Shown in pieces: positions 8,027 to 19,418 of a stretch of 64,000 bases of DNA (its first letter is position 1; each line of letters opens with the position of its first letter). The DNA comes from Caenispirillum bisanense. GTDB taxonomy: Bacteria; Pseudomonadota; Alphaproteobacteria; Rhodospirillales; UBA2165. The stretch covers positions 54,551 to 118,550 of the forward strand of contig CAMDWJ010000006.1 of NCBI GenBank assembly GCA_945877815.1, read 5' to 3'. Under the pieces are notes generated by a model. The model did not search any database, was not told the DNA's origin, and saw only the letters and a program-made list of their open reading frames with translations. Position numbers and translations under genes: made by a program.

Positions 8027-8862
8027 TTATCCTCGTCGAAGAAAGCGATCGTACGGACCTCGATCGATTGGCGCGGAGGCGCATCGGCCGGCGTCGTCGG
8101 ATCGACGAAGGCGGTGTGGGCCGTGAACCGGGCGCGGCCGTCTTTCTTGGACTCGTAGACCTTGAAGACGATCGCCTCGTTCTTAAGCATTTTCGGGAAA
8201 TAGTACCACTCGTGGGCCGGGTTGTAGGCGATCTGGTACGTCTCGCCCACCCGATCCGGATAGCGCCGCTCGGCGGGGATTAGATCCTTCATGTCGAGCG
8301 AGCGCGCATCGGCGATCGCCAGCGGATCGGCCAACAGCGGTTTGTCGCTGACCGAACGCCAGACCTGGATGATCGCGAAGCGACGCTTGATCAGCGCCTC
8401 GGCCTCGTTCGGCAACAGATCGCGCACGCGCTGCGGACCCGACCATTCGGTGTAATCGTTATGAACCGACAAGACCGGCTCGCGCAGAAATTTCTCGGTG
8501 CGCTCGCCCTCGTCGCCCGAGCGCAGCGTATGGTCGAAGACATGGACGCGGACGGCGCCGGATACCTTTTTGATGAGGTCCACACATTCCTGGTAGTAAA
8601 CCGTCTTGAGTTCTTCCGGATCGAGGAAGCTTTTGACCTTCGTATTTTGGTCAACGAATTCGAAGCCTTGCACCTCAAGATCGAGATCGCTGCGGATCGC
8701 TCGGCCATCATGGAGCACAACCGGACGTTCATCGCCCTTGCCGCTTACCCGGCGCGTCATATTGGCCGGACCGAAGGTCTCATTGACCGGCTTGACGCCC
8801 GTATTCAGATTGTAACGCAGGACTGCTTCGAGACCGTTGGCGGGAAGCGCAGTATCGGGCAT
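8023..8862 (-). CDS. CmcJ/NvfI (AsaB-like) family oxidoreductase
   Basis: A 279-residue protein with the layout of CmcJ/NvfI/AsaB proteins: an N-terminal NEFTFGPANMT-like stretch (here NETFGPANMTRRV), a central VHVFDHTLRSG block, VLSVHNDYTEWSGPQRVRDLL, FAIIQVWRS and a C-terminal HEWYYFPKMLKNEAIVFKVYES followed by ARFTAHTAFVDP. In this family the H-x-D of SVHNDYT and a later His are proposed to bind iron, and the fungal and cephamycin members act on secondary metabolites as hydroxylases or desaturases. The bacterial substrate is unknown and no biosynthetic cluster surrounds it. The ATG start gives a normal family length. Confidence 0.85.
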   Translation of the reverse strand: MPDTALPANGLEAVLRYNLNTGVKPVNETFGPANMTRRVSGKGDERPVVLHDGRAIRSDLDLEVQGFEFVDQNTKVKSFLDPEELKTVYYQECVDLIKKVSGAVRVHVFDHTLRSGDEGERTEKFLREPVLSVHNDYTEWSGPQRVRDLLPNEAEALIKRRFAIIQVWRSVSDKPLLADPLAIADARSLDMKDLIPAERRYPDRVGETYQIAYNPAHEWYYFPKMLKNEAIVFKVYESKKDGRARFTAHTAFVDPTTPADAPPRQSIEVRTIAFFDEDN

Positions 8863-9037
8863 GGCGGGGCACCTCTTGTCTTCCGATCCTTAACACTTAC
8901 TCCCGCCGGATCGTGCGCGCAACCATACAGGGGCCCACGATTTGAGTCAGTGAACATTCAGGAAATGGACGCAATATTCTGTTTTAGAACGATTATTTGT
9001 TCAGGTGCTGCCTGAGCAGTCGCATTTCGCATGTGGG

Positions 9038-9451
9038 TCAATAAACCATGCGGATCGAAATCGCCTTGCCCTCCTCGGGCAACGAAAAGGCGGCATCCGA
9101 GAACGGCGGGGCACCTAAAAAAACCGGTGCGTCGTTGGAAAAGCCGTAACCTTCCTGCGGCAGGCCAAGCAGCCCCATATCCATCTTGCCGTTTGCGTTT
9201 TCGTCATGATGCAGAGCAATCGCATAGGTGCCTGTCGGCAGGGTATCCAAGAGGACGGTTACGGTGCCGGCCTGGACTGTGAAGTTGCGCTTCAAAATTT
9301 CCTGCCCGTTCGGGAAGTCGCGGGCATTGTCGAACAGCGCAATGCGCAACATGCCGTTGCCGCTGCGCAATCCGTTTACCGTCAGGGAAATATCGCCGGC
9401 CGTGGCAGTCTGCGCCACGAAGACAAGCGGGATGAACAGCCCGAGCTTCAA
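9038..9451 (-). CDS. DUF2141 secreted protein
   Basis: A 137-residue protein with a short hydrophobic signal peptide (residues 1-18, cleavage after ATA). A single beta-rich DUF2141 domain follows, recognisable from LTVNGLRSGNGMLRIALFDN, the GTYAIALHHDENANGKMD segment and GYGFSNDAP. The N-G-K-M-D run after the DEN turn resembles a calcium-binding-like loop, common in this family, but no function is established. It should be periplasmic or secreted. The gene begins 11 bp after the atpC stop on the same strand, so it may be read from the tail of the ATP synthase operon. Confidence 0.85.
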   Translation of the reverse strand: MKLGLFIPLVFVAQTATAGDISLTVNGLRSGNGMLRIALFDNARDFPNGQEILKRNFTVQAGTVTVLLDTLPTGTYAIALHHDENANGKMDMGLLGLPQEGYGFSNDAPVFLGAPPFSDAAFSLPEEGKAISIRMVY

Positions 9452-9462
9452 CCGATGGAGTG

Positions 9463-9891
9463 TCAGTTCGATCCCCGACGCATCGCGACAGCCTCGACCA
9501 ACGCCTCGGCGGCACGGACTTCATCCTTGGCCGCCGCGTTCGCTTCGGCCCCGGCGGCAGCCAAGCTCTCGCGCGCCTCGGCAAGACGCGCCTGTGCGTC
9601 CTGTGGCGTCACGTCGGCAACGGTCAGAACCGTTTCGGCCAACACCATGCACCGTTCCGGCGTCGCTTCCGCGAAGCCGCCGGTCACGAACAGGCTTTTG
9701 GTTATACGGCCGTCATTGTGGATATCGACCAGACCGGGACGCAGCGTGGTGATCAGCGGCGTATGGCCGGGCAATACGCCGATATCGCCCTCGCTCCCCG
9801 GGACGACGACCATGTCCACCTGCTCCGCGATCGCAAGCGCGGTCGGCGTGACCAGATCGAACGCGATCTTTTGCTGCCCGGCTTCAGCCAT
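9463..9891 (-). CDS. atpC: F1F0 ATP synthase subunit epsilon
   Basis: A 142-residue central-stalk subunit. The N-terminal beta-sandwich is seen as IAFDLVTPTALAIAEQVDMVVVPGSEGDIGVLPGHTPLITTLRPG, with the hallmark GVLPGHTP. A helical, Ala-rich C-terminal tail (AQARLAEARESLAAAG) can extend to inhibit ATP hydrolysis. It begins three bases after the atpD stop, the usual last position of an alphaproteobacterial F1 operon. The C-terminus is slightly longer and more alanine-rich than in E. coli. Confidence 0.96.
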   Translation of the reverse strand: MAEAGQQKIAFDLVTPTALAIAEQVDMVVVPGSEGDIGVLPGHTPLITTLRPGLVDIHNDGRITKSLFVTGGFAEATPERCMVLAETVLTVADVTPQDAQARLAEARESLAAAGAEANAAAKDEVRAAEALVEAVAMRRGSN

Positions 9892-9894
9892 CGA

Positions 9895-11337
<1,443 letters not shown>

Positions 11338-12240
11338 CTAGAGCGCTTCCGCGCCCGAGATAATTTCGATCAGTTCCTTGGTGATCTGCGCCTGACGCTG
11401 ACGGTTATACGTCATCGTCAATTTGCCGATCATATCGCCCGCATTGCGGGTCGCATTATCCATCGCGGTCATGCGCGCGCCATGTTCCGAAGCAGAGCTT
11501 TCCAGCAACGCGCGGAAGATTTGAATCCGAAGGTTGCCCGGCAATAGAGCTTCGAGAATTTCCTGCTCCGACGGTTCGTATTCGTAGACCGCGCGGGGCG
11601 TTCCATGCGCGCCATGGACATCGACCGGAGCCGCTTCGATCTTCGGCGCCGGCACCGGAACGATCTGCTGTGGCGTGACGATCTGCGAAATCGCCGAGGC
11701 GAAACGGTTGAAGATCACGGTCGCGACGTCGAATTCGCCGGCGGCGAACATCTCGAGCACGCGCTGCCCGATGTCGTGCGCATCGCTGAACTTGACGCCC
11801 GTGCGGCCAATATCTTCGGCGGTGCCGACGATTTTCGCGCCGTAATCGCGGCGCAGAGCGGCAGCGCCTTTGCGGCCGACGCAGAGCAACTTGACCGTCT
11901 TGCCCTGCCCTTCAAGCAGAGCAATGCGGCGGCGCGTTTCGCGGATGATGGTGGCATTGAAGCCGCCGGCAAGACCGCGATCCGATGTCACCGGGATCAG
12001 CAGCTGCACATTGTCCTTGCCGGTCCCGGCAAGCAGGCGTGGGCCGTTTTCCGCGATGCCCGGGCTCGCGAGCACCGAGGCAACCATGCGCTCCATGCGA
12101 ACCGCATAGGGGCGTGCCGCTTCGGCGGCTTCCTGCGCGCGGCGCAGACGGCTCGCGGCCACCATTTTCATGGCGGACGTGATCTTCTGCGTCGAGCGGA
12201 CGCTCTTGATCCGCGTCTTGAGAGTTTTGAGGCTGGCCAT
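11338..12240 (-). CDS. atpG: F1F0 ATP synthase subunit gamma
   Basis: A 300-residue central rotor shaft. The N-terminal coiled coil is [20 protein letters not shown] followed by [19 protein letters not shown], and the C-terminal coil contains [43 protein letters not shown]. Both are family hallmarks. Between them lies the [13 protein letters not shown]ossmann-like segment. It couples proton flow through the membrane ring to the alpha3beta3 head. It sits between atpA and atpD in the standard order, with a 30-bp gap to atpA that carries no obvious terminator. Confidence 0.97.
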   Translation of the reverse strand: MASLKTLKTRIKSVRSTQKITSAMKMVAASRLRRAQEAAEAARPYAVRMERMVASVLASPGIAENGPRLLAGTGKDNVQLLIPVTSDRGLAGGFNATIIRETRRRIALLEGQGKTVKLLCVGRKGAAALRRDYGAKIVGTAEDIGRTGVKFSDAHDIGQRVLEMFAAGEFDVATVIFNRFASAISQIVTPQQIVPVPAPKIEAAPVDVHGAHGTPRAVYEYEPSEQEILEALLPGNLRIQIFRALLESSASEHGARMTAMDNATRNAGDMIGKLTMTYNRQRQAQITKELIEIISGAEAL

Positions 12241-12270
12241 GCGCCGCTATTTCACTCAGTTATCAAGCGG

Positions 12271-13803
<1,533 letters not shown>

Positions 13804-14364
13804 TTAACCAATCCCTCTCATGGCGAGACGCATATGTTGTAACTTGGTGCGGAGCGACGAATCGATCATCCGCGAGCCGATCCGCACGACGAGCCCGCCC
13901 AGAAGGCCGGCATCGACACGCGGTTCCACCGAAATCTTGCCGCCGATCGACTTGCGCAGCGTTGCCTCGAGATCGGCAAGCTGACGCGGCGTGAGCGGCT
14001 GCGCGCTGGTTACCTGCGCGGTCACCTCGCCCCGCCGTCCGGCGAGGATATAGAGATAACCGTCGATAATGTCGGGCAGGACGAACAGACGGCGATTCGA
14101 GGCGAGGACGCCCGCGAATTTCCGGGTCAGTTCCGAAGCACCCGCCTGGGATAGAATTTCATTGAGAGCGGCACCTTGGGCGGCGCGGCTGATGACCGGA
14201 GAACGAATCATCCGTTTGAAATCGCTCGAAGCATCGATCATCCGCGCGAGGTTGCGCAGATCGTCGGCGACCTGATCGAGCGCTTTGGCATCGTCGGCCA
14301 GCTCATACAAAGCCGTAGCGTAACGCCCGGCTAAACCTGTGGCGCCTGTTGTGTCGGATGCCAC
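13804..14364 (-). CDS. atpH: F1F0 ATP synthase subunit delta (OSCP)
   Basis: A 186-residue peripheral-stalk subunit. The N-terminal GLAGRYATALYELADDAKALD helix bundle and the C-terminal Val-rich domain with GKISVEPRVDAGLLGGLVVRIGSRMIDSSLRTKLQHM are diagnostic. The GTG start (VASDTTG) is preferred to an upstream TTG at 14388 because it gives the usual length of about 186 aa. It is the first gene of the F1 operon. The F0 genes are not in the window, matching the split F0/F1 arrangement of alphaproteobacteria. The roughly 200 bp upstream, after the priA stop, should hold the operon promoter, but I see no strong consensus there. Confidence 0.95.
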   Translation of the reverse strand: MASDTTGATGLAGRYATALYELADDAKALDQVADDLRNLARMIDASSDFKRMIRSPVISRAAQGAALNEILSQAGASELTRKFAGVLASNRRLFVLPDIIDGYLYILAGRRGEVTAQVTSAQPLTPRQLADLEATLRKSIGGKISVEPRVDAGLLGGLVVRIGSRMIDSSLRTKLQHMRLAMRGIG

Positions 14365-14568
14365 CTGTACAGTCCCCGTAATTAACAAACCTAGGCGATG
14401 ATTCCGCGTCCCAGCCCCGAAACCCGGAAAATACGCCTACAGCGCAAGTTTTTGGCTGAAGGCCGGGTTGTCTACCATACCGATACCGGCCGCGCAAGCG
14501 GGCCTCCCCGTCCCGCAAAGGAGGCGAATAGAAGTTGTTTTTTCAATAGTTTACTGAATGTTTTTGCA

Positions 14569-16797
14569 TCACAAAAAACTATAGGGATCGATATCGAGTT
14601 GAACCTTCACGCGGCTCGGCAGGCGCGTGCGCGAAATCCAGTCCGCGAGACGCCGTTGGAGGTTCACACTGCGGTCGGCTTTGACCAGAAAACGCCGCCG
14701 GTGACGTCCCCGCAGCACCGCCATGGGCGCCGGTGCCGGCCCCAGGATTTCGACCCCCTTACCCCGCGGCGCGGTGCGATTCAGGCTCGCTGCGGCATCG
14801 TCGACGGCGCGTGCATCGGCGCTCGACAGAATCACCCCCGCCAGACGCCCGAACGGCGGCATGCCGTGCTCGCGACGCTCGTCGGCCTCGGCGGCTATGA
14901 ACCCTTCGCGATTGCCGATAGCCAACGCCTGCATGACCTTGTTTTCCGGCATGAAGGTCTGGACCAGCACCCGTCCTGGGCGCTCGGCACGCCCTGCCCG
15001 CCCGGCGACTTGGTATAGGAGTTGGAAGGTTCGTTCGGCTGCGCGCAGATCGCCTCCCGACAGGCCGAGATCGGCATCGACCACGCCAACCAGCGTGAGA
15101 TAGGGAAAATGATAGCCCTTGGCGACGATCTGGGTGCCGATGATCAAATCGACCTCGCGATCTTCGATTCGGCGCACCAACTCCTGCGCCTCGCTGGCTG
15201 AACGCACGGTGTCGCTCGCAGCCACCGTGAAGCGTATCTCGGGAAAACGTTGCGTGATCTCCTCGGCCAGCCGTTCGACGCCCGGCCCGCAAGCGAACAA
15301 TTTGTCCTCGACCTTGCATTCCGGGCAGGCCTTCGGGCGTGCCATGGCGAATCCGCAATGATGGCACTGAAGCCGCTCGACCAGACGATGCTCGACCAGC
15401 CAGGCGCTGCAATTCGGGCATTGGAGCCGGTGACCGCAGGCACGGCACAAGGTCAGCGGCGCATAGCCACGTCGATTGAGATACAACAGCGCCTGTTCGC
15501 CGGCCGCGAAAGTTTCGGCCAGCGCCTTCACCAAACTCGGCGCCAACCAATTGCCGCTATCCATCTGCTGGGTGCGCATATCGATCACTTCGATACTCGG
15601 CAGCGCTGCCCCGCCATGGCGGTCGGCGAGAATGTGGCGCGTATAGCGGCCGGTCTCGACATTGTTCGATGTTTCCAGCGACGGCGTCGCCGAAACCAGC
15701 ACAATGGGAATGTCGCCGAGATTGGCACGCACCACGGCCATATCGCGCGCGTTGTAGATGACACCCTCTTCCTGCTTGAAGGAGGCATCGTGTTCCTCGT
15801 CGATGACGATCACACCGAGCGCGGCGTAAGGCAGAAACAAGGCCGAGCGCGCGCCGACGACGATGCGGGCCTCGCCGGTCGCCACCGCGCGCCAGGTTGC
15901 CCGGCGCTGCGCCGGCGGCAATTCGGAATGCCAAACCGCCGGTGCCGCACCGAAGCGTTCGCGAAAGCGTTGGAGCCATTGCGCGCCGAGCGCGATTTCC
16001 GGCAACAGCACGAGCGCCTGCTTGCCCGCCGCCAGCGCCGCGCGCACGGCTTCGAGATAGACCTCGGTCTTGCCCGATCCGGGCACGCCTTCGAGCACCG
16101 TCACCGAGTAGCCGCCGGCCGCCGCCTTGGCCGCGATATCGTCGGCCGCGTTTTGTTGATCGAGGGATAATGTCGGCCCGGGCGCATCGATATCGGGTGC
16201 GGTGAAACCGGGCGGCGGCGGCAGATCGACTGTGGCGAGCGCCCCCGCCTCGGCCAGGCTTTTCACCACCGAGACGCCGACGCCGGCTTCGCGCGCAAGT
16301 TCGGTTGCCGCACGAGGCGGACCGTCCTTAAGAACCGCGAGCACACGCAGGCGCGCCGGCGTCATTTTGATGTCGACCGGTAGCTCGATCGCGGCGTAGG
16401 CGCGAATCGATGCAGGCGGCACAAGCGCTTCAGGAACACTCATCGCCATTTTGAGCACCGCGCCCCAACTCGCCATTGCGTAAGACGCGACCCATTCGAC
16501 GAACCGGCGTGTAGCATCTTGCATGGGCGGGCAATCGAGCTTGCCGGCGATCGCTTTCAGCTTGTCGGCCGGGACCGATTCGGCTTCGCCGTCCCACACC
16601 ACGCCCACGACCTTGCGGTTGCCGAGCGGCACCGAGACGAAGTCGCCCGGGGCCACCCGCAGCTCGGGCGGAACGAGATAGCTGTAGCCGCGCCCGAGCG
16701 GCAGCGGTAGCACCACGCGCACTAAATTTTGCGTCAGATTCTTCTGGCCGATCCCAAGCGAATCTGAGATCGGTGGGATGGTTTCGGTTGCGCGCAT
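14569..16797 (-). CDS. priA: Primosomal replication-restart helicase PriA
   Basis: A 742-residue DNA helicase. The N-terminal DNA-binding domain is seen as VRVVLPLPLGRGYSYLVP, and a winged-helix segment follows. Walker A is GVPGSGKT (237-244), and the DEEH Walker B box is in VIVIDEEHDASFKQEEG. The zinc module has paired cysteines (CRACGHRLQCPNC, CHHCG, CPECK). The helicase C-terminal domain has GTQIVAKGYHFPYLTLVGVVDAD and the QVAGRAGRAERPG arginine-finger motif. It reloads the replisome at stalled forks. About 25 residues precede the usual N-terminus, and an internal start is possible. Confidence 0.96.
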   Translation of the reverse strand: MRATETIPPISDSLGIGQKNLTQNLVRVVLPLPLGRGYSYLVPPELRVAPGDFVSVPLGNRKVVGVVWDGEAESVPADKLKAIAGKLDCPPMQDATRRFVEWVASYAMASWGAVLKMAMSVPEALVPPASIRAYAAIELPVDIKMTPARLRVLAVLKDGPPRAATELAREAGVGVSVVKSLAEAGALATVDLPPPPGFTAPDIDAPGPTLSLDQQNAADDIAAKAAAGGYSVTVLEGVPGSGKTEVYLEAVRAALAAGKQALVLLPEIALGAQWLQRFRERFGAAPAVWHSELPPAQRRATWRAVATGEARIVVGARSALFLPYAALGVIVIDEEHDASFKQEEGVIYNARDMAVVRANLGDIPIVLVSATPSLETSNNVETGRYTRHILADRHGGAALPSIEVIDMRTQQMDSGNWLAPSLVKALAETFAAGEQALLYLNRRGYAPLTLCRACGHRLQCPNCSAWLVEHRLVERLQCHHCGFAMARPKACPECKVEDKLFACGPGVERLAEEITQRFPEIRFTVAASDTVRSASEAQELVRRIEDREVDLIIGTQIVAKGYHFPYLTLVGVVDADLGLSGGDLRAAERTFQLLYQVAGRAGRAERPGRVLVQTFMPENKVMQALAIGNREGFIAAEADERREHGMPPFGRLAGVILSSADARAVDDAAASLNRTAPRGKGVEILGPAPAPMAVLRGRHRRRFLVKADRSVNLQRRLADWISRTRLPSRVKVQLDIDPYSFL

Positions 16798-16938
16798 GGG
16801 CTACACTCTAGCCGCAACCGGGGGGTATGCAAATTATCGCTCTCCCCTGGTGCAGAGGGGGCGGTTACGACCCCCGACCACCACCAGGATCGATGTTCGG
16901 CTATCCGGCCGATGACGCGCACTTTGCGCGCGGCCGTT

Positions 16939-16982
16939 GCTATGTGACCGCTATGTGACCGCTATGTGACCGCTATGTGACC
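16939..16982 (+). repeat. 11-bp tandem array B (4 units) upstream of fsa
   Basis: Four identical 11-bp units GCTATGTGACC in perfect tandem, followed by a shortened variant CATGTGAACC. Every unit contains ATGTGA, an AUG immediately followed by UGA, so five start-stop minimal frames would lie in the leader if the array is transcribed. The last unit ends 37 bp before the fsa start. Period and the position of ATG within the unit match arrays A and C, although the unit sequence differs. Identity between copies implies recent expansion or strong selection. Confidence 0.9.
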
Positions 16983-17019
16983 CATGTGAACCGCGACAAA
17001 CGGAGGACGAGTCTCTCTC

Positions 17020-17676
17020 ATGAAATTCTTTATCGACACCGCCGAGATCGACGAGATTCGGGCTCTCAGTAAAACCGGCATGGTCGACGGCGTGACCACC
17101 AACCCGACCCTGATCGCGAAATCGGGGCGCAAGTTCATGGATGTAATCGCCGAGATCTGCGACATCGTCCCCGGTCCGATCAGCGCCGAGGTCACTGCCA
17201 CCGAAGCCGATGCGATGATCAAGGAAGGCCGCAAGCTCGCCAAGATCGCCAAGAACGTCGCGGTGAAGCTGCCGCTTACGGTGGACGGTTTGACCGCCTG
17301 CAAGACGCTGCGCAACGACGGCACGATGGTCAACGTCACCCTGTGCTTCTCGGCAGCCCAAGCTCTGCTCGCCGCCAAGGCGGGCGCCACCTTCATCTCG
17401 CCCTTCGTCGGACGGCTCGACGATATCGGCCAGGACGGCATGGAGCTGATCGCCGACATCTGCGAAATCTATGGCGAATATCCCGACTTTGCGACAGAGG
17501 TGCTCGTCGCCTCCGTCCGCCACCCCGTCCATGTCGTGCAGGCCGCGAAACTCGGCGCGCACGTTGCCACACTTCCTCCCAAAATCCTGCGCCAATTGTA
17601 CGACCACCCGCTGACCGACAAGGGCCTCGCGGCCTTCCTCGCCGATTGGGCCAAGACCGGCCAATCGATTCTGTAA
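17020..17676 (+). CDS. fsa: Transaldolase / fructose-6-phosphate aldolase family protein (TalC type)
   Basis: A 218-residue small TIM-barrel aldolase of the Fsa/MipB/TalC group. It starts [14 protein letters not shown], has [14 protein letters not shown] and the Schiff-base lysine Lys83 in [39 protein letters not shown] and [23 protein letters not shown] complete the family pattern. It transfers or cleaves C3 dihydroxyacetone units in sugar phosphate metabolism; whether it acts as a transaldolase or a fructose-6-phosphate aldolase is not decided by sequence alone. GGAGGA lies 12 bases before the ATG. An 11-bp array occupies its upstream region. It heads a plus-strand cluster with DUF484 and xerC. 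Confidence 0.92.
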   Translation: MKFFIDTAEIDEIRALSKTGMVDGVTTNPTLIAKSGRKFMDVIAEICDIVPGPISAEVTATEADAMIKEGRKLAKIAKNVAVKLPLTVDGLTACKTLRNDGTMVNVTLCFSAAQALLAAKAGATFISPFVGRLDDIGQDGMELIADICEIYGEYPDFATEVLVASVRHPVHVVQAAKLGAHVATLPPKILRQLYDHPLTDKGLAAFLADWAKTGQSIL

Positions 17677-17703
17677 CGCGACGCTGAGAAATCTGGAGAA
17701 AAG

Positions 17704-18423
17704 ATGACGACCGAGCCCGCGCAGAATTCGGACGAGTTGGACGCGCCAACTTCCGATCAAGTGGAAACCTATCTGCGCGCCAATCCGGGCTTCCTCAACG
17801 AGCGCCCGGACCTGATCGCGGTCTTGGCGCCGCCGTCGCGTTTCGAGGGCAGCTCCGTCGTCGATTTGCAAAACGTCATGGTGCAGAAGCTGCGCGAGGA
17901 ATCCCGCGACCTTCGCGATGCCGCCAATCTGCTGATCAGCACGACGCGCTCCAATATGATCATCCAGACCCGCACCCATGCCGCCGTGATGGCGCTGCTG
18001 GGTGCGGACAATTTCGATCGCCTCGTCCACGTTGTGTGCTACGACCTGCCGCTGCTGCTCGATGTCGATACCGTTTCGCTGTGCTTCGAGAGCACCGGCA
18101 CCAATCATCCGGACTATGCCGATATCCGCTGGTTGCCCGCAGGCAGCGTCGAAAAGGTTCTGGGCGGCGCCGAGCAGCCCTACTATCGCCTGCTGGAAGA
18201 TGTCGAAGACGACGGCCAGGTCTTCGGCGAAGCCTCGGGCCTCGTGCGCTCGGCCGCCATTGCGCGGCTTAGCCCCGGCGCCAGCATCGCGACCGGACTA
18301 TTGGCGTTGGGTGCGCGCGAACGTGGCGCCTTCCATTCGGGTCAATCGTCGGATCTGCTGACCTTCCTCGCACGCGTGACCGAAATGTGCCTGCACAGAT
18401 GGCTGCCGACCGCGCACGATTAG
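17704..18423 (+). CDS. DUF484 family protein
   Basis: A 239-residue protein. The N-terminal helical part contains the family signature VETYLRANPGFLNERPDLIAVL, then FEGSSVVDLQNVMVQKLREE. A GAF-like C-terminal domain is seen in LVHVVCYDLPLLLDVDTVSLCFES and SVATGLLALGARERGAFHSGQ-type segments (here SIATGLLALGARERGAF). DUF484 genes commonly precede xerC in proteobacteria, as here. No biochemical role is established. Its last 37 bases overlap the start region of xerC, which argues for translational coupling. GGAG lies seven bases before the ATG. Confidence 0.92.
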   Translation: MTTEPAQNSDELDAPTSDQVETYLRANPGFLNERPDLIAVLAPPSRFEGSSVVDLQNVMVQKLREESRDLRDAANLLISTTRSNMIIQTRTHAAVMALLGADNFDRLVHVVCYDLPLLLDVDTVSLCFESTGTNHPDYADIRWLPAGSVEKVLGGAEQPYYRLLEDVEDDGQVFGEASGLVRSAAIARLSPGASIATGLLALGARERGAFHSGQSSDLLTFLARVTEMCLHRWLPTAHD

Positions 18424-19376
18424 TCTCCGACCTGGCGACGGCGGGCATCACGCTGCCCGCCGAGCCGGCCTTGATCCGCGCCATCAACGAATGGCGCCAA
18501 TGGCTCGGCGTCGAACGCAACTGTTCGCCGCACACGCTCGACGGCTATAGCCGCGACCTTGCTGCCTTCCTAAATTTCCTCGCCGAACATCAAGGCCATC
18601 CCCCTGGCCTGTCCGATCTCGCCTCCCTCGCCGCGTCGGATTTTCGCGGCTATCTCGCGCGGCGCGCCGGAGACGGGATCACGCGATCCTCGACGGCACG
18701 TGGGCTATCCTCATTGCGCAATTTTTTCCGCTTCCTCGAAAAACGCGGTCTCGCCGCCAACTCGGCCATCGGCGCGGTGCGCACGCCGAAGCTGCCGCGC
18801 GGTGTGCCCAAACCATTGTCGGCCGAAGACGCCAAGAGCGCACTCTCGGTCGCCTTCGATCTGCACGAGACACCCTGGCAGGCCGCACGCGACCAGGCAC
18901 TGTTCACGCTTATATATGGCTGCGGGCTGCGTATTTCGGAAGCGCTCGGCCTCGCCGTCGGCTCCATCCCCGAAGGCGATGCCATCACCATCACCGGCAA
19001 GGGCAACAAGCAACGCGTCGTCCCACTCCTGCCGATCGTCAAGGACCGCATCGCCGCCTATCTCAAACTGTGCCCACATCTGTTGGGCAAACGCGATCCG
19101 TTGTTCGTCGGCGCGCGCGGCCAACGCCTAAACCCCGGCGTGGTGCAGCGCCAGATGCGCAAGGTGCGCGCCGCCCTCGGACTGCCCGACACGGCGACGC
19201 CGCACGCGCTGCGCCATTCCTTCGCGACCCATCTGCTGGCAGGCGGCGGCGATCTGCGCACGATCCAGGAACTGCTCGGCCACGCCTCGCTCTCGACGAC
19301 CCAGCGTTATACCGAGGTCGATGCCAAGCGACTGATCGATATCTACAAAGACACGCATCCGCGCGCGCGCGGCTAG
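18387..19376 (+). CDS. xerC: Tyrosine recombinase XerC
   Basis: A 329-residue tyrosine recombinase. It has an N-terminal SAM-like core-binding domain (about 28-125) and a catalytic domain with the complete hexad: Arg182 (GCGLRISEAL), Lys205 (GKGNKQR), His273 and Arg276 (PHALRHSFATH), His299 (ELLGHASL) and nucleophile Tyr308 (TQRYTEV). With XerD it resolves chromosome dimers at dif; no dif-like site was seen here. The start inside the DUF484 gene may be ATG 18387 or ATG 18399. The fsa-DUF484-xerC context and lack of mobility genes favour housekeeping XerC over a phage integrase. Confidence 0.95.
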   Translation: MPAQMAADRARLVSDLATAGITLPAEPALIRAINEWRQWLGVERNCSPHTLDGYSRDLAAFLNFLAEHQGHPPGLSDLASLAASDFRGYLARRAGDGITRSSTARGLSSLRNFFRFLEKRGLAANSAIGAVRTPKLPRGVPKPLSAEDAKSALSVAFDLHETPWQAARDQALFTLIYGCGLRISEALGLAVGSIPEGDAITITGKGNKQRVVPLLPIVKDRIAAYLKLCPHLLGKRDPLFVGARGQRLNPGVVQRQMRKVRAALGLPDTATPHALRHSFATHLLAGGGDLRTIQELLGHASLSTTQRYTEVDAKRLIDIYKDTHPRARG

Positions 19377-19394
19377 GGGCCGCTTGATGCGCCC

Positions 19395-19416
19395 CGGCAG
19401 TGTGGGCACACTGCCG
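19395..19416 (+). promoter_or_regulatory. Perfect 10-bp inverted repeat over the ribosome-binding region
   Basis: Two arms of ten bases (19395-19404 and 19407-19416; core CAGTGTG-GG-CACACTG) are perfectly complementary and end two bases before the ATG at 19419. No Shine-Dalgarno sequence is visible apart from this element. It could be an operator for a dimeric repressor, or an RNA hairpin that limits ribosome access. It does not look like an intrinsic terminator for xerC, because no T-run follows. Confidence 0.5.
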
Positions 19417-19418
19417 CC

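Noticed and set aside
18387..19376. Phage or integron integrase
   Set aside because: Conserved fsa-DUF484-xerC setting, housekeeping length and absence of attachment repeats or phage genes point to chromosomal XerC.
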